In this document: piece by piece, positions 25,501 through 53,545 of the stretch
How the letters are laid out: every line of letters starts with the position of its first letter
How positions within the stretch are numbered: the stretch's first letter is position 1
Notes under the pieces: model-generated
Database searches by the model: none
What the model saw: only the letters and a program-made list of their open reading frames with translations
Told to the model about the DNA's origin: nothing
Made by a program: the position numbers and the translations under genes
NCBI GenBank assembly: GCA_934045905.1
Contig: OW203762.1
Coordinates: 24,646,345 to 24,710,344 of the forward strand
Direction: 5' to 3'
DNA: 64,000 bases
From: Leuctra nigra
Taxonomy: Eukaryota; Arthropoda; Insecta; Plecoptera; Leuctridae

Positions 25501-26544
25501 CACCTCCAATGCCGCTAGCGCTGCGAGTGAGAGCAAATGGCAGTGAACAACCCCATTGGTCTGTATTCAACAATTGAATAGGTACATTTTAACAATTTGA
25601 ACAACTATTGAACGTGCCCAGAGCATCTGCCAAGTTTGACACTACACTTAAAAACTAAAAATATCGATATCAAAAATAAACATACCTACCCATGAGTATT
25701 ATTTATTACCCAAGTTATAGATTACCCAGAACTCCCTAGTATGTACACTCAAACCAATAAAAATCGGTACTCGAAAAGAAAAGGATCGAGGTTTGATTGC
25801 ATCATCCCATGAAGGCTGTGTTAACGCATCATCTACCTCTAATAGGCGAGCTCTTATTTCATTGATAATAACAAGGATTGATTGTCAAGGAACCTTACCA
25901 GTAGCCAATCCTTTTCTCTTTGAGTACCAATTTTTATTGGTTTAAGTGTACCTACCAAATTTCTGGATTTTTTTTAAATGCTCGTAACAATGGCTGCTTG
26001 TTATGTACATGATAGTGGTGACGGGAGGGAGGGGGGAGATGTAACACTTACTCTCTCAGAACATTGCATTGCGTTAGATGCTGTTTAAATGCGCTTGATT
26101 GCAAGAAAGTAGCTGATGTTCCATCTCTTCCTGCGGCCAATGCGAGCTCTCACTCTTGAAGAATAAATGGTCAGACAAATGTTCGATATAGTACCTACAT
26201 GTTAGGTTCGTAATTTGACTGTATGTTCATTTAGATTGGAAGCTCGTAATAGGTAAAATGAAACCCATTTGATAACCAAGTTGGGAATAGTAATTTTTTA
26301 ATGTGGGGGGAGGGGGGTTTAATGGGATAAATAATTTTAGGGGATTGTAATAAATATAATATAATAAGATTGCAAGTTATTGTCTTGATGTATTCTCATA
26401 AAACGATGTCCGACTAACTAGGACGTGCTGGAAGACGAAGAAGAAGTTTGGAACGGAGACATTGACTCGGGAGAAGAGGAGAGTGAAGAGGAAGAAGAGC
26501 CAGAAGGTATTGTCAACGTGGGGCAGCCACAACATCAACGCTGA
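16555..26544 (+). CDS. Ric3: RIC-3, nicotinic acetylcholine receptor chaperone
   Basis: RIC-3 is an ER membrane protein that helps assemble nicotinic receptors. Exons read: 16555-16690 (start ATG and first hydrophobic helix, TVFVLAIVAGCFAVLWPKL), optional cassette 16960-17316, 17704-17885, 19066-19408 (second helix, IIMPLYTIGIVVFFLYTML), 20467-20579 (coiled coil, LRRRLEETEAAMERIV), 20640-20743, 22449-22937, 23952-24078 (25 glutamates in a row), 24310-24399, 24601-24689, 26422-26544 (stop TGA). The two-helix plus coiled-coil plus acidic-tail layout fits insect RIC-3. Without the cassette and without exon 20640-20743 the coding length is 1692 nt (563 residues). Exons 20467-20579 and 20640-20743 cannot both be included in frame (see findings). 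The acidic run is encoded by an impure GAG/GAA microsatellite, so its length may vary between alleles. Confidence 0.9.
16960..17316 (+). other. Symmetric 119-codon cassette exon of RIC-3
   Basis: This open segment lies in the first RIC-3 intron. It has a good acceptor (ttcttttag at 16951-16959) and donor (gtaagc from 17317). It enters and leaves in phase 1 and is 357 nt long, so including or skipping it leaves the RIC-3 frame intact. The peptide is cysteine-containing and looks globular (CCDVIFENDVNAIKIM at its start, then CRKEVLNTCGIDI, RLGKSYKQMLDDIRSFN and LCLKLNFGVD-type strings). If the donor is ignored, the frame stops at 17341 with the ending CCIV. I do not recognise the domain. It could be a conserved alternative part of insect RIC-3 or a separate short product. 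Confidence 0.7.
19777..19936. repeat. Short MITE in a RIC-3 intron
   Basis: GGACCCCAAGTCTTGAAATC at the left and its reverse complement at the right enclose a spacer, with a second pair AACCGTTCGTG / AAACGGTTTG inside. Confidence 0.6.
20467..20579 (+). other. RIC-3 coiled-coil exon A (phase 1 in, phase 0 out)
   Basis: The acceptor is ttccag and the donor gtcaga (from 20580). The exon encodes the heptad-rich LRRRLEETEAAMERIV helix, which is also conserved in vertebrate RIC-3. It joins exon 19066-19408 in frame and can join 22449-22937 in frame. It cannot join 20640-20743 in frame. Confidence 0.75.
20640..20743 (+). other. RIC-3 helical exon B (phase 1 in, phase 0 out)
   Basis: The acceptor is catctag at 20633-20639 and the donor gtaccg from 20744. 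It is open only in the frame that reads SAITGLLAEADRQREVLARR, a charged helix. Its phases equal those of exon A, which lies 60 nt upstream. It can replace exon A in frame but cannot follow it. A base error in this stretch is the alternative explanation. Confidence 0.6.
25337..25558. repeat. MITE in a RIC-3 intron
   Basis: ACAATGGGGTTGTTCAC and GTGAACAACCCCATTG are exact inverted ends. The internal ends also pair partly. Confidence 0.65.
25743..25951. mobile_element. GTACACT-family MITE, second copy
   Basis: The ends are GTACACTCAAACCAATAAAA and its near reverse complement (ATTGGTTTAAGTGTAC). The interior contains CATTGATAATAACAAGGATT and GTCAAGGAACC, as in the 8439-9043 copy. Confidence 0.7.
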
Positions 26545-27836
26545 GGCTCCAACACGCAACTCAGAGTGAACACTTATCAGCTTGCACTTAACTTTTGATA
26601 ATATCACAAGAAGATTTGTACGTACCTACCACAAGTTGTAGATGTGGAAGCATGCCACTGAGATCTAATTTTATCTATTCTAGTCAGATGTGGCTTGTTA
26701 CTTGATATTGATTAATATTGAATATTATTTTTTGCTCGAGGAATTAACACATAACATGACCATGGTGATTATCAAAAAGTTACTTTTCTGCACGCATTTC
26801 TGGGAATATTAGCCAATACACCAATCTAGCTAGAACAGTACTTATGTAATCTTCCAGGTAGATTTTTGATTGAAAATTAAATAGCTCGTGTATTGTGCCA
26901 AATTCTAAAGATTTAACCAATAGTGTATTGATCCAGAATGGGCTAGTAATGTAACGTTCGGTCGTCAGTGAATAGAAGACTGTTGAAGAAGGTTGAATGA
27001 TTGTGGCACAGCCGTGACCGCTGGAGACCTATTCAGTGCTTGTATTGTTGATGTCTTATCAGTCACAATAATTAAAAGTGTGGTACACTGGTATTATAGT
27101 CGCATTGCAGTCTGGTTGTTTTACGAAAATAATAAATTGTAAGTTCATAACCACTTTATGTGTTAAGATCTTTTTGCACAAGTAGCTAGTACCTAGTACA
27201 ATCATGGAAACATGCCTTGATAGTTATTTGACCCTTTAAGCTCGAAAGGTGAATTTCTAGTTTTCAACCTTATGCCAAATCGTAAGAAGGGTAAAATACT
27301 ATCGAGACCCGAATCCATGGATATACATAACAATTTTATTACCGTATAGTCAGATTTCCTACACTGTCTTGTGCCAAATTTACATTTTAATTACAAAGTA
27401 CCTCTATTCTATCAATTTTAACTAGGTCTAATTATTAAATAATGATAAGTGAAGCAATATGATGTAAAAACTTACTATTGAGTATGTGGGAGAGTTAATA
27501 ATAATACATAATTGTGTACTTCAAATTGTAAAGTTACCAACAATAAAGTATAAACACAACTTGCAAAATGATGTCAAATTTTATTGAATTACAATATAAA
27601 GTGCTAACATGTTTTGATGTTATGGACCATCTGTAAAGTAAACAAATCTGCTATTTCAAACATGTATACATAATGTTGAGACAACAGTAGTTTTCAGATG
27701 AGTTAATAAAATAAGGAATAAGGATGTATAATTTTGAAATTATTTATTTTCTAATCCTGGACTCTAAATAAGCACTTTTGTGCTCTGGATGTTGGAATAA
27801 TATTCAAAGAAATTTGCTTTATTAGGGACCAATGTA
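26545..27836. other. RIC-3 3' UTR and convergent gap to MCM4
   Basis: No coding exon is seen on either strand. A plus-strand AATAAA at 27542-27547 suits RIC-3. On the minus strand AATAAA reads at 27823-27818 and 27748-27743; both lie beyond the mariner-like element as seen from MCM4. Confidence 0.5.
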
Positions 27837-28521
27837 CCGTATTAACTCGTGTATAAGACGCACTCGTGTATAAGACGCACCCTTGTTTTGAGAAGTCTAT
27901 TTTAAGAAAACACTTAGCATGCGTGTATAAGACGCAGTAAAATGATGAAAAACATTGTGTGTTTGTATACATGATATCCATCTAAATGTTGGTTTTCCAG
28001 CTAACTGAGCTATTTGAATGAAAATCACTGCCAACTTGTTGATAACAAACAGTAATTTCCTACTTCTGAGAAAGGGGGGAGGGGAGTCTCTTCCCAGCAG
28101 CTGTTGCTTGCTTTAAGAGGCATGCACCTGCCTTTCCTCTCAAAACAAACCCAACCCCCCTCCACCCCTTCCATTAAGATCGCCATTCAACAGTGTTTTG
28201 TCTATTTTATGTCTGTCAGAGCAATGTTTTTCAGACGTAAACATATATTTTGTCTCCTGATCTAAATGCAAGGGAAAACATTCTGTTGCAAAAATGTAAT
28301 ATGTTAATAGTGTTGTGACTAGACACAGTATGAGTAGTCCATACAGAGTGAGAGGGAAAGGCAGAGATAGACAACATGTGGCAGTCTACCACAGCTCTGT
28401 TTACAAACATCCACCTTGGATTTACTGGGAAAAAAGCTTGGTATGCGTGTATAAGACGCAGGGCTGTTTTCAGAATCAAAATATTGACATATAATTGCGT
28501 CTTATACACGAGTTAATACGG
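27837..28521. mobile_element. 685-bp TA-flanked element, copy 1 (downstream of the MCM4 stop)
   Basis: The termini are CCGTATTAACTCGTGTATAA and its reverse complement, flanked by TA on both sides, as expected for Tc1/mariner-type insertion. The GTGTATAAGACGC motif recurs inside. No transposase frame is credible. The nearest MCM4 poly(A) candidates are an ATTAAA beside it (28530-28525) or AATAAA beyond it, so it may be in the MCM4 3' UTR. Confidence 0.8.
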
Positions 28522-28645
28522 TAATTTAATATCTTCTGCAGTCCAAGCAACATCCAAAACCCTCGTTTAAAAGTAGTTATTACTCGAAACTTGATCAGAG
28601 TCCAGGTCTATCATTATTCATACAAAACAAAACAACTGAATCATC

Positions 28646-45136
<16,491 letters not shown>

Positions 45137-45610
45137 TGTGCTTTACTTAGGCACTGAAAAACGAAATAACATGTAAGTATTCAACCTACAGAAGAGTAGG
45201 TTAGTATGTAGAGCCTATAAGCTACCTAGGAAGATAGCTATTCCCTAGCAATAAGCAAGTCTGGCTGGAAGGCTAGACAGGTCCTTGTGAGCCGAAATAA
45301 AACTTCTCATTAAGGTAAAGTATACATTTAGCATGTGGAAATAATTTTACGGCAGATTCACTACTATATTGTTTAAAACGACCTTACCTCAAAGCTCGAA
45401 ATTCAGAAATTTCTTGAACGTAAATAAGATAGTGAACAAAGAAATAAGAATGGTGGTGAGGTGATCTGCGATGATCTTCGACGGTAACAAAAGCGCGGGA
45501 AAGAAGCAACAAGTTGGTGTTTTTTATTTTCTTATGTTGGTAAACAGATAAATTTTGGTTGGCAAGCCGAGACGACCTTGAAGTTGACACATGATCGATT
45601 TGCATTTTGA
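45137..45610 (-). other. MCM4 5' non-coding region: leader intron and upstream exon
   Basis: On the minus strand the start codon is preceded by a short leader (45153-45137) after an acceptor (tttttcag). A good donor (gag/gtaagg, exon ending at 45388) lies about 240 nt upstream. This implies a non-coding first exon whose start is near 45600 but cannot be fixed by eye. The ABHD gene starts on the other strand at 45989, so the two genes are divergent and close. Confidence 0.6.
45493..45502 (-). promoter_or_regulatory. E2F-type motif near the MCM4 5' end
   Basis: The minus strand reads TTTCCCGCGC, a match to the E2F/DP consensus TTTSSCGC. MCM genes are classical E2F targets. It lies in the putative non-coding exon or promoter of MCM4. 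Function is inferred from motif and position only. Confidence 0.55.
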
Positions 45611-45988
45611 CAGTCTGCCCAGAGTTTTGTTTTGAACTGTTGTGTTATTGCGGAAACATGTTTTCGTAAAAAGTACTTATCTTTGTCCTAGAAAAGCTAT
45701 ACTGATACTATATTTCGAGGACACATCTTAAATCTAGTGCAAAATATTGTGTAATGCAATTTTTTAAATTATTCGCTTTAGCATTATCTCGTAATCGCAA
45801 ACAACTGTAAGCAATTTCGACATGTCATTGGTGGCACATGCATGGCATGGTTTGTATAGGTACTTTACCTAGTTACCTTGAAAGACTGTATTGATAATTG
45901 CTTTGCTATTGAAGTGTTGATAACCCTTAGGTAGTGCGTAAAAATAAAATTGTAAGATAAATCATTATTAGTACTGTAGAGTGATGTG

Positions 45989-48900
45989 ATGGCAGATCAA
46001 GAACTAACTCAGTGTCCCAGCAAAAGGTATGGCAATATCTTGCTTGTTACTAAAATGCTACAAGTACTACCTAATACGTCTTACCAAGGTACCTACCTAC
46101 CTACCTACCTCATAGTGCCTAGGTAGTACCTAATATTATTGCCATTAGGTATATTGATGATAATAGAAGTTATACCTACCTTGGCCAGTAAGATTGTAAC
46201 CTGAGAGATAATTTTGCCCAACCTTGTCCCTGAGAATGATTTTGCCTTGTAATGGTTTATAATGACTATCATCTAACCAATATTATGACTCATCTTATTT
46301 GAATGATAGGTATTTAAATGTAATGTTGTAATAACAGATGTTTGCTTTCGACATGGCATCACTGATATTAGGTTAGAACCAATACAGAGTTTTACCTTTA
46401 GGAGTAGCTTGTTATCGTTCAACCGATATCTTTCTGTGTTTGACAGTTGGCTTTGGAGTTGGTTTTCATGGTCTCCTGAGTCCTCAAATATGCTGCGAGC
46501 AGCTGAGAAGAAAATCCTTTCATGTAAGAATGAATTCCTACCTTGATCAATGTTATGTAATGTAGACTACTTTTAGATCTTGTGTGTACAATAGATGTTA
46601 CTCAGAGTACCTAGGTACTTCAGAGTTTCTTTGGCATTACTATATATATATCAAAATTAAAGTTTTGTTTCCATCCATATTCTTGATTATTTGTAATTGT
46701 AAAGTACCTAAATGGTTGGTTTAATTAATACTCTGTATCGTTTATGAAAAATATCATTAGCCAATTTCATATTGTAGTAGGTAATGGATTACCTACCTAA
46801 CTACCTACTCTTCTTCAAAAACTTTCAGTGTTAACATATAACGCAATTCGAGGGGTTACTAGGTACTAGAAATATGAAATACGAAATTGACCAAACTACT
46901 GTACAGGTACTCAAAGCCCAAAGGGGTGAAAGGGTATTTTCCTCATTCAGTCAAATGATTCTACAGACTAACTAGATCTTTTTCACACTATGTATTTTCA
47001 ATTTGTATTTTAGAGACTATCAAGCTAGAGGCAAACCCAAATCCAATTCAATACCTACACATACAAATGATATAAAATGTATATTTTTCCCCACAATATT
47101 TTTGTGCCTACTGGAACATTTTCGACTTTTTTACTTTAGAAAATTAATAATAGTACTATGTTCATTCCCAATTCCCTAAAATTTCGATAGCATCATTCTT
47201 CCTTGACTGTAACCACTTCTAAATCATGGACACACTATCAAGTTACTTTCTGCTTTTTCGATCATGATCGAATCAGAGTGGCACGTAAGGTCACGAGAAA
47301 GTTGTCAGCCAATGAGAGAGCATTCTTCATGCTGCTTTCTGCATTCACTTGATGCCTCTGTCCCATTTTTTATCAACAATTTTAATTGTAAAGTCTGGAA
47401 GATATATTTTTTCTATTTTTTTTTTAGATGTTAAAGAGCTGAAAAATTAAAAATGAGGATTCTCACATATTGTGAATATTCTCTCCAAGTCTCGTTTCAT
47501 TCAGTAACGGTTTTGTCTAATCGTTGGCGCAATCCTTGAATACTCGAGGGCTAAAGTAACATGCAATTACACAATTTAAAAATTGTTATTATTTTGCATA
47601 GAAATGCAGCGAAATACACTAGAGGCATTTCTATGTAGGTTCCTTTAATCGCCATTTCCAGTTGACGTGCACTTCCCAGATGATGGTGAAACATTTTTTT
47701 TTGCTAATTCATTGTATTTTATTTTGTCTAATCGTTTGAGGTTTGGGAGGTAGCTCTCATTTACTTTGCAGGATATGTAGGTACATACCAGTGTTGGGTA
47801 AGTTCCTTTTGAAAAGGAACTAGTTCCAGTTCCAAGTTCCTCGCCGAAAAAAGGAACTAGTTCCAGTTCCAGTTCCTTCAATAATGAAAGGAACTATTCC
47901 GTTCCTAGTTCCTTTATAAAAGGAACTTAGTTCCTTTTAGTTCCTTTTTAAAGAAAGGTGTAATTTTAATTGGAACATTAAAAATTGCAATCTGCAAATT
48001 AAAATTGAAAATTAAAAAATTAAATCTATTTTTGTATTTTATTTTTTGGGGAAATAACAAATTGGGACTAATTTTTTGTAATTTTAAATATCAAACCATA
48101 AAAATCAGTGAATACTACCTAATTAAAAATCACGAACTAAGGAATTTGGAATTACTATTAGGAATTTATTGGAAATTTGGAAAGTGTAATTGTCATCTAG
48201 GAATGGAGTTCTTTGGTCTGAAGGGTTGGCCACGCGACTACAGGTAGATAGATGTCCATTGTGTTAGGGTAGGTGACGACTGGTTTGAGTTATTTTTAGA
48301 TGCCAAATAGTTAGGGGGACATCTGACTTCTGACAGAATTAAACAAAATATATGTGGCTTCTAGAAGAGTGCAGTTTTTTGGAGTATAAATTCAGTCAAG
48401 TTTAAAAAAAAGGAACTTAGCAAAAATCGTTACAGTTCCTCAAAAAAAGGAACTAAACCGTTCCATAGTTCCTAAGAAAAGAAACTAGTTCCTAGGAACG
48501 GAACTATTTCGTTCCGTTCCTACCCAACACTGGTACATACTACATAATATATTGTGAATTTTTAACTGCAGGTTTATCGACCGCTTATCGTGGTTGGTAC
48601 GTAGATATCGGACCAGTTGTCGGAGAATCGGATAAGATCTGGACTATCTCCCTGAACGAGGAGTCAAACAAAACACCCATAGTTCTCCTGCATGGTCTTG
48701 GTGCAGGAGTTGCCCTCTGGTGTCTGAATCTAGACTCACTAGCGATTGCGAGACCAGTCTACGCCATTGATATACTAGGTGAGTCTAATGATCGATACTT
48801 GATAATGATGCAATGAGAACAATGCATCCCTGGGTACTAACTGAGCGAGCAACTCCATTTTGGAAACTTTCTCTTTTTTTGTGTGTTTTTATTTTTTGTG

Positions 48901-51900
48901 TTTGGCCCGACACCTCAGGTCACAGTATTTTTCCGATCAAACTGAAATTTTGCACACATACTAATATCATTCTAACTTAATCGTGTATAGTTTTTGTGAG
49001 CTGACCTCTGATTGGTTCAAAAATGAAAATATCTCACGATTGGTCAAAAATCAAAATTCTCCGATTAAGTTCAAATTTTGCATGGACATGAAGACTAGGC
49101 ATTTACGATTAAATTACACATTTCCGGCCCAATCGGTCAAGAATTTCAGGATTCAGGAAAAGCTGCGATGAAAATCAGAAGGTAATGATGTAGGTAGGTA
49201 GTATGGTTAGTTAGTTATCTTTGATTGAATGGATCGTGCTTGATTGGCGATATTGCGCGTGTCGGTGCTTGCTCATCAACGCGTTACACAGAGCGTTTTC
49301 CTAGTTTAGGTATACTAATTACTAGGTAGAATAATGATAATTAATCATAATTAATTATTAATTAATAATTAATTAACTACTCTGTCATATCACATTTTTT
49401 CAAGTAGGTATTAATGGAAGACATAAAGAGACATTGTTGCCTTGATAATTCAATGTCATAATCATTACTATCTCAATATTTGAGCTGATAGTACCTATAC
49501 CAACATGTGTGTATAGTTTTTCCAAAGTCCCTATCGTTATCTTAGTTTTTAATATTTTATCCTAATGGCATTTTGTTGTTTATTATACGTAGATAAGGTA
49601 TAAATTGGTAGGTATGAAATGCTTACCAAGTGTCAGTATCTTTAGTTTCCTACATGATAGAATATTGCAACAACTTTGTTGCATGTTAAGACATTGTACT
49701 TTTGTGACATCACCATAACATAATCTGATATTACCCTACAATCTCTTGATGACACAATTTACTAATGACAAATGTATCCATGCTTTTGCTATCTGCATGT
49801 TATAAACTACAGAATGTCATTAAATATTAAAAATTTCATACCTGTTTTCTTCCTGATAGGGATGTAAATTAGTAACCCATACAAATATAGCGGAAATGTT
49901 TCGTTATTTTTCATGGGTTCTACTTTCTAGTTCCACAATTTTTGGGGGACACTGTAGGTTCCTACTACACACTACATTTAATGTAGGACTCAATTAAATT
50001 CATATTTAAAATGTACCTTTTTCTGTTATTAAGAAATCCTGTCACCTCTTGTCTTTCTCTGGTATGGGGTAGCTTACTAGTTTCACCAACAGAGCCTCTT
50101 TCACCATATCCCATTGCTACAGTGATTGGTGACTGAAAACCCTATAGCAATCAATGCATAAAAATCTCACTGAAGGCTATGCAGATCACAGCCCTACAGT
50201 GATCAGAGACATTGTATGCTTTTTCTGCAACTTCACCCCTACTTCACCCCTACTTCGAGATATGCGTTGAAAACTTGAAATGAAGACAGGGAATTGTGTT
50301 ATCTCTCAATTTTTTAAGGTTTCGGTCGCAGTTCCCGGCCAGACTTCAGCAAGGACGGATTAGAGGCAGAGAAGCAGATTGTGCGGTCAATTGAAGAATG
50401 GCGCCGAGAAATGAATCTAAATCGAATAATTATATTAGGACACAGCATGGGTGGGTTCCTTGCAGCTTCATATGCACTGGAATATCCTGACAGGTAATGT
50501 AAAACATCACCTTACGAATCCGTGAGATCTTATTGTAATTCATGTCTAACGTCGTCTTTAAACTCTTCGATTTAGAGTGAAGCACCTTATACTGGCAGAT
50601 CCTTGGGGTTTTCCCGAGAAGCCAACTGAGGGTGAACGAAGGCAGGTACCGCTCTGGGTTCGAGCTATTGCAGTTGCTGCTCAACCATTCAATCCCTTGG
50701 CAGCTGTAAGGGCTGCTGGACCATTTGGTAAGACATTTTGTGTAATTTACACTTTAAATATGAACATTCACTCACTAACTTATTGTCTCTCTGACGTATG
50801 TTGCAAGTCTAATTTCCCTCATAAAGTAACATGCATGTTTTACTCATATTTGTAAACATTTCAGATTTTTCGTAGCTTCCAGGAATTTACTAATTTTGTA
50901 TGATTAACTTACCTACTCCCAAAAAATACTATTAATATTAAAAAAAGATATTTATTACTCTTTATTTCATTTAATAAATGGAACCAGCAGACAGATTATT
51001 ATTATTATTTATTATTCCAGTTTCTTATTCTGTTCAGCTTATTTAAAATTTTAATTCTACCAATATATTTCTACAGGACAAAGTTTGATCAAGAAAATGC
51101 GACCTGATATAATGAAGAAATTTGAGCCAGTTGTGAAAGACGATGACACTGTAATCCCGCAGTATATTTATCAATGCAACGTTCAAAAACCATCGTAAGT
51201 TCGTATCTTGTACGATTTAGCAGAATTGCATTTTGGGGATTTGTGAATTGACATGACAACATAATAATTTTTGCGTAGGGGTGAATCAGCTTTCCATTCA
51301 ATGATGGTAGGATTCGGCTGGGCTAAGAATCCTATGGTAAACCGAATCGACGGTTTAGCACCCAATATTCCCATCACGTTGCTCTATGGCTCACGCTCGT
51401 GGGTTGACAATTCAGCTGGAGAAATGATACGCACGAAGAGAGTGGGATCTTACGTCAACGTTCAGGTAATTGCCCCAAGTGTCTCTCTCATCACTCATCA
51501 TCAGTCATTGATGGAGCTTTCATTTGTCTCAAAAAGACTTTTATAGGCTAAGTAAAAATTGTGTGATTGTTTTTCTTTTAACTTAAATGTTAGGAAAATT
51601 AATTACATTAATTTTGAGAACTTTAATTGAATGATTGCATCAGCAGAAATGTCGTAATTTATAAACAAACTTATTTATTATTTCAAAATTATGGTGTTTT
51701 CCTGCCAAAACTGTACAATGGCAAGTGGTGATGATAATAGTTTAGTGGCACTAAACTATAGTAGTAAGTAGTTGATTACTACTGATTCAATCCTATGTTC
51801 GATGCATGATAAATAACAAATATGTAGTGGAGAATTAACAGTTCAGTATGTCAGGACAGACGTAGAAACCATGAAAACCTAAAATTGTCTTCACAAATAA

Positions 51901-52258
51901 ATTTACACAAAATTTGAGTTTATACCATGACATATGTACTTAACTTTATCATTTCTTTCACTACCGTCAGTTACCCAGGAATAGGAAAATCTCAGGATAT
52001 ATAAAAGATCATGCAATTATTTATACCCTAATGATTCTTTCGTTGTGCTGATAGGTGATATCGGGAGCAGGCCACCATGTGTATGCAGATAAGAGCGACA
52101 TCTTCAACCGACATGTCTGTGAAGCCTGCCTAACTGCAGACAATGACATCGCCGCTCCTAAACCCGCACCGGCACCATTGTCACCTGACAATTTCGGAGA
52201 ATCCTCGATTACGGAGTCGCAGGAAGAGATCAGACCAGAAGCCATCGTGCCCAGATAG
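45989..52258 (+). CDS. ABHD4/ABHD5-family alpha/beta hydrolase (pummelig-like), complete, 8 exons
   Basis: This is a lipid-metabolising serine hydrolase of the ABHD4/ABHD5 (CGI-58) group. Exons: 45989-46026, 46447-46523, 48572-48778, 50319-50493, 50576-50727, 51077-51194, 51279-51465, 52055-52258. Phases agree; 385 residues. Seen: a tryptophan-rich N-terminal segment ([11 protein letters not shown], the lipid-droplet-anchor type known in ABHD5), the oxyanion-loop motif LLHGLGAG, the nucleophile elbow GHSMGG, the acid region YGSRSWVD, and the catalytic histidine in GAGHHVYAD. The serine in GHSMGG is informative: vertebrate ABHD5 has asparagine there and is not a hydrolase itself, whereas ABHD4 and the insect orthologue keep serine, so this protein is probably catalytically active. 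The C-terminal tail is proline- and acid-rich. It is divergent from MCM4. Confidence 0.92.
47789..48532. mobile_element. hAT-type element 39 nt before an ABHD exon, 8-bp TSD
   Basis: The termini are CAGTGTTGGGTA and TACCCAACACTG, flanked by GTACATAC (47781-47788, 48533-48540). Dense AAGGAACTAGTTCC repeats occur near both ends. The next exon starts at 48572. Confidence 0.85.
48842..49304. mobile_element. Helitron-like element, copy 2
   Basis: It shares start and end with 38001-39470 (TTAGTTATCTTTGATTGAAT, CATCAACGCGTTACAC, GAGCGTTTTCCTAG then T) but is shorter inside. It lies in the third ABHD intron. Confidence 0.45.
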
Positions 52259-52630
52259 AGCGCAACGTTTCCTGGAGTGAAGTACAGTAATATGCTCTTT
52301 GACATATTTCAAGATTTATGTACTGATGGTTTGCAAAACGCTCAGTATAACATCACATATCAAAGCACTTCTTTAAATTTGTTTTGAACCAAATCGGTGC
52401 TAACTAGTATATTATGTAATTTTCTTGTTTCATCAGTATTTTATTAAATGATAGATAGGTAATGTGCCAGCAAATAATACTAGTAGTGGAGTACTAGATA
52501 GTACTGCACAGTGGTAAATTCCAGTGAGAAAATATATCACTGTCCACTCGGTTTTAAACCACCTTTGATGTACTTCATTACCAAGATCAACTATTTATTT
52601 CTGGAAGTGTTAGGTGCTTTTAAAGCTTTC

Positions 52631-52636
52631 AATAAA
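52631..52636 (+). terminator. Poly(A) signal of the ABHD gene
   Basis: AATAAA lies about 370 nt after the stop codon, the first canonical signal downstream. Confidence 0.55.
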
Positions 52637-53291
52637 ATAATATCTGGTTTCGCCCACACCCAAGAGAATATTACAAACTAATGGATTTCGTTGTGTTTTC
52701 TGCTCTATATTATGAACGTAAATAATAATAATGCTGTGCGAACCAATCTGGAGTCAATGTCAATCCTTTTTAAATGGATTAGGTAAATTGAAAAGGTGCT
52801 CTATCGTAATCAATATTATTGTTGACAAATATTAAAAATAAGATTACTTTTTAGGTAGGTACCTAATCTTAATTATTTTTCAATTTCTTGACATAAGTTT
52901 CAAAGACCGTTAAAAATTTTGTGGTCATCGATCACATAGAATCACAACCTCGATAATTTTCAAAACTTTCAGCTTGATCAAGGGACTTTCAATTTCACGA
53001 CGTAGATCATGAAAACGGCAGCCCTTTTAACATTACTATTTAATGTTAAAAGGGCTCTAATCCTATAAATAATTTAACACTAAAATATTCATTCAAAAAT
53101 GTTCAACTAAATAAGGTCTCTACTAGTTCGTAGTTTCAGCACATTTCTTCTGCACACCGATTAAAAGCACGCATTATGTCGTGTTCTTTGTGCTGAGCAA
53201 AGGTACCTAGCTTTATGCTTCATAGACCGAGTCCAAAAACATTATTATTGTAACTTCCCTTTGGCCGAATATTGATGAAATATTTTCATAA

Positions 53292-53545
53292 ATAATAAAT
53301 AATAATAATAATAATCTATCCGCTGGTTCCAATTTAATGGGTCAGGGGGTGGGTGTTCCCACCAACACTAGGGCCGCAGGACTACTGGAGACCGGCTGGC
53401 CACGCCTGGCATCTCCTCCTCGTCTTCTTCTTCCTCCGCTTCCAATTGTTCCACAAATTGCCTCCACCTTGTTCTGTCCTCCCACTGTCTCTCAGCCTCC
53501 AACTCACTCCAACTTCCCCCTCTCTCCAAAACATCGTCCTTAATA
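53292..53545 (-). mobile_element. LINE 3' fragment with (ATT)n tail
   Basis: This is a reverse-strand copy of the last quarter kilobase of the 3938-4975 LINE: GGTGTTCCCACCAACACTAG and GACCGGCTGGCCACGCC read on the plus strand, preceded by (AAT)n, so in its own sense it ends in an (ATT)n tail. This fixes the tail type of the family. Confidence 0.8.
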
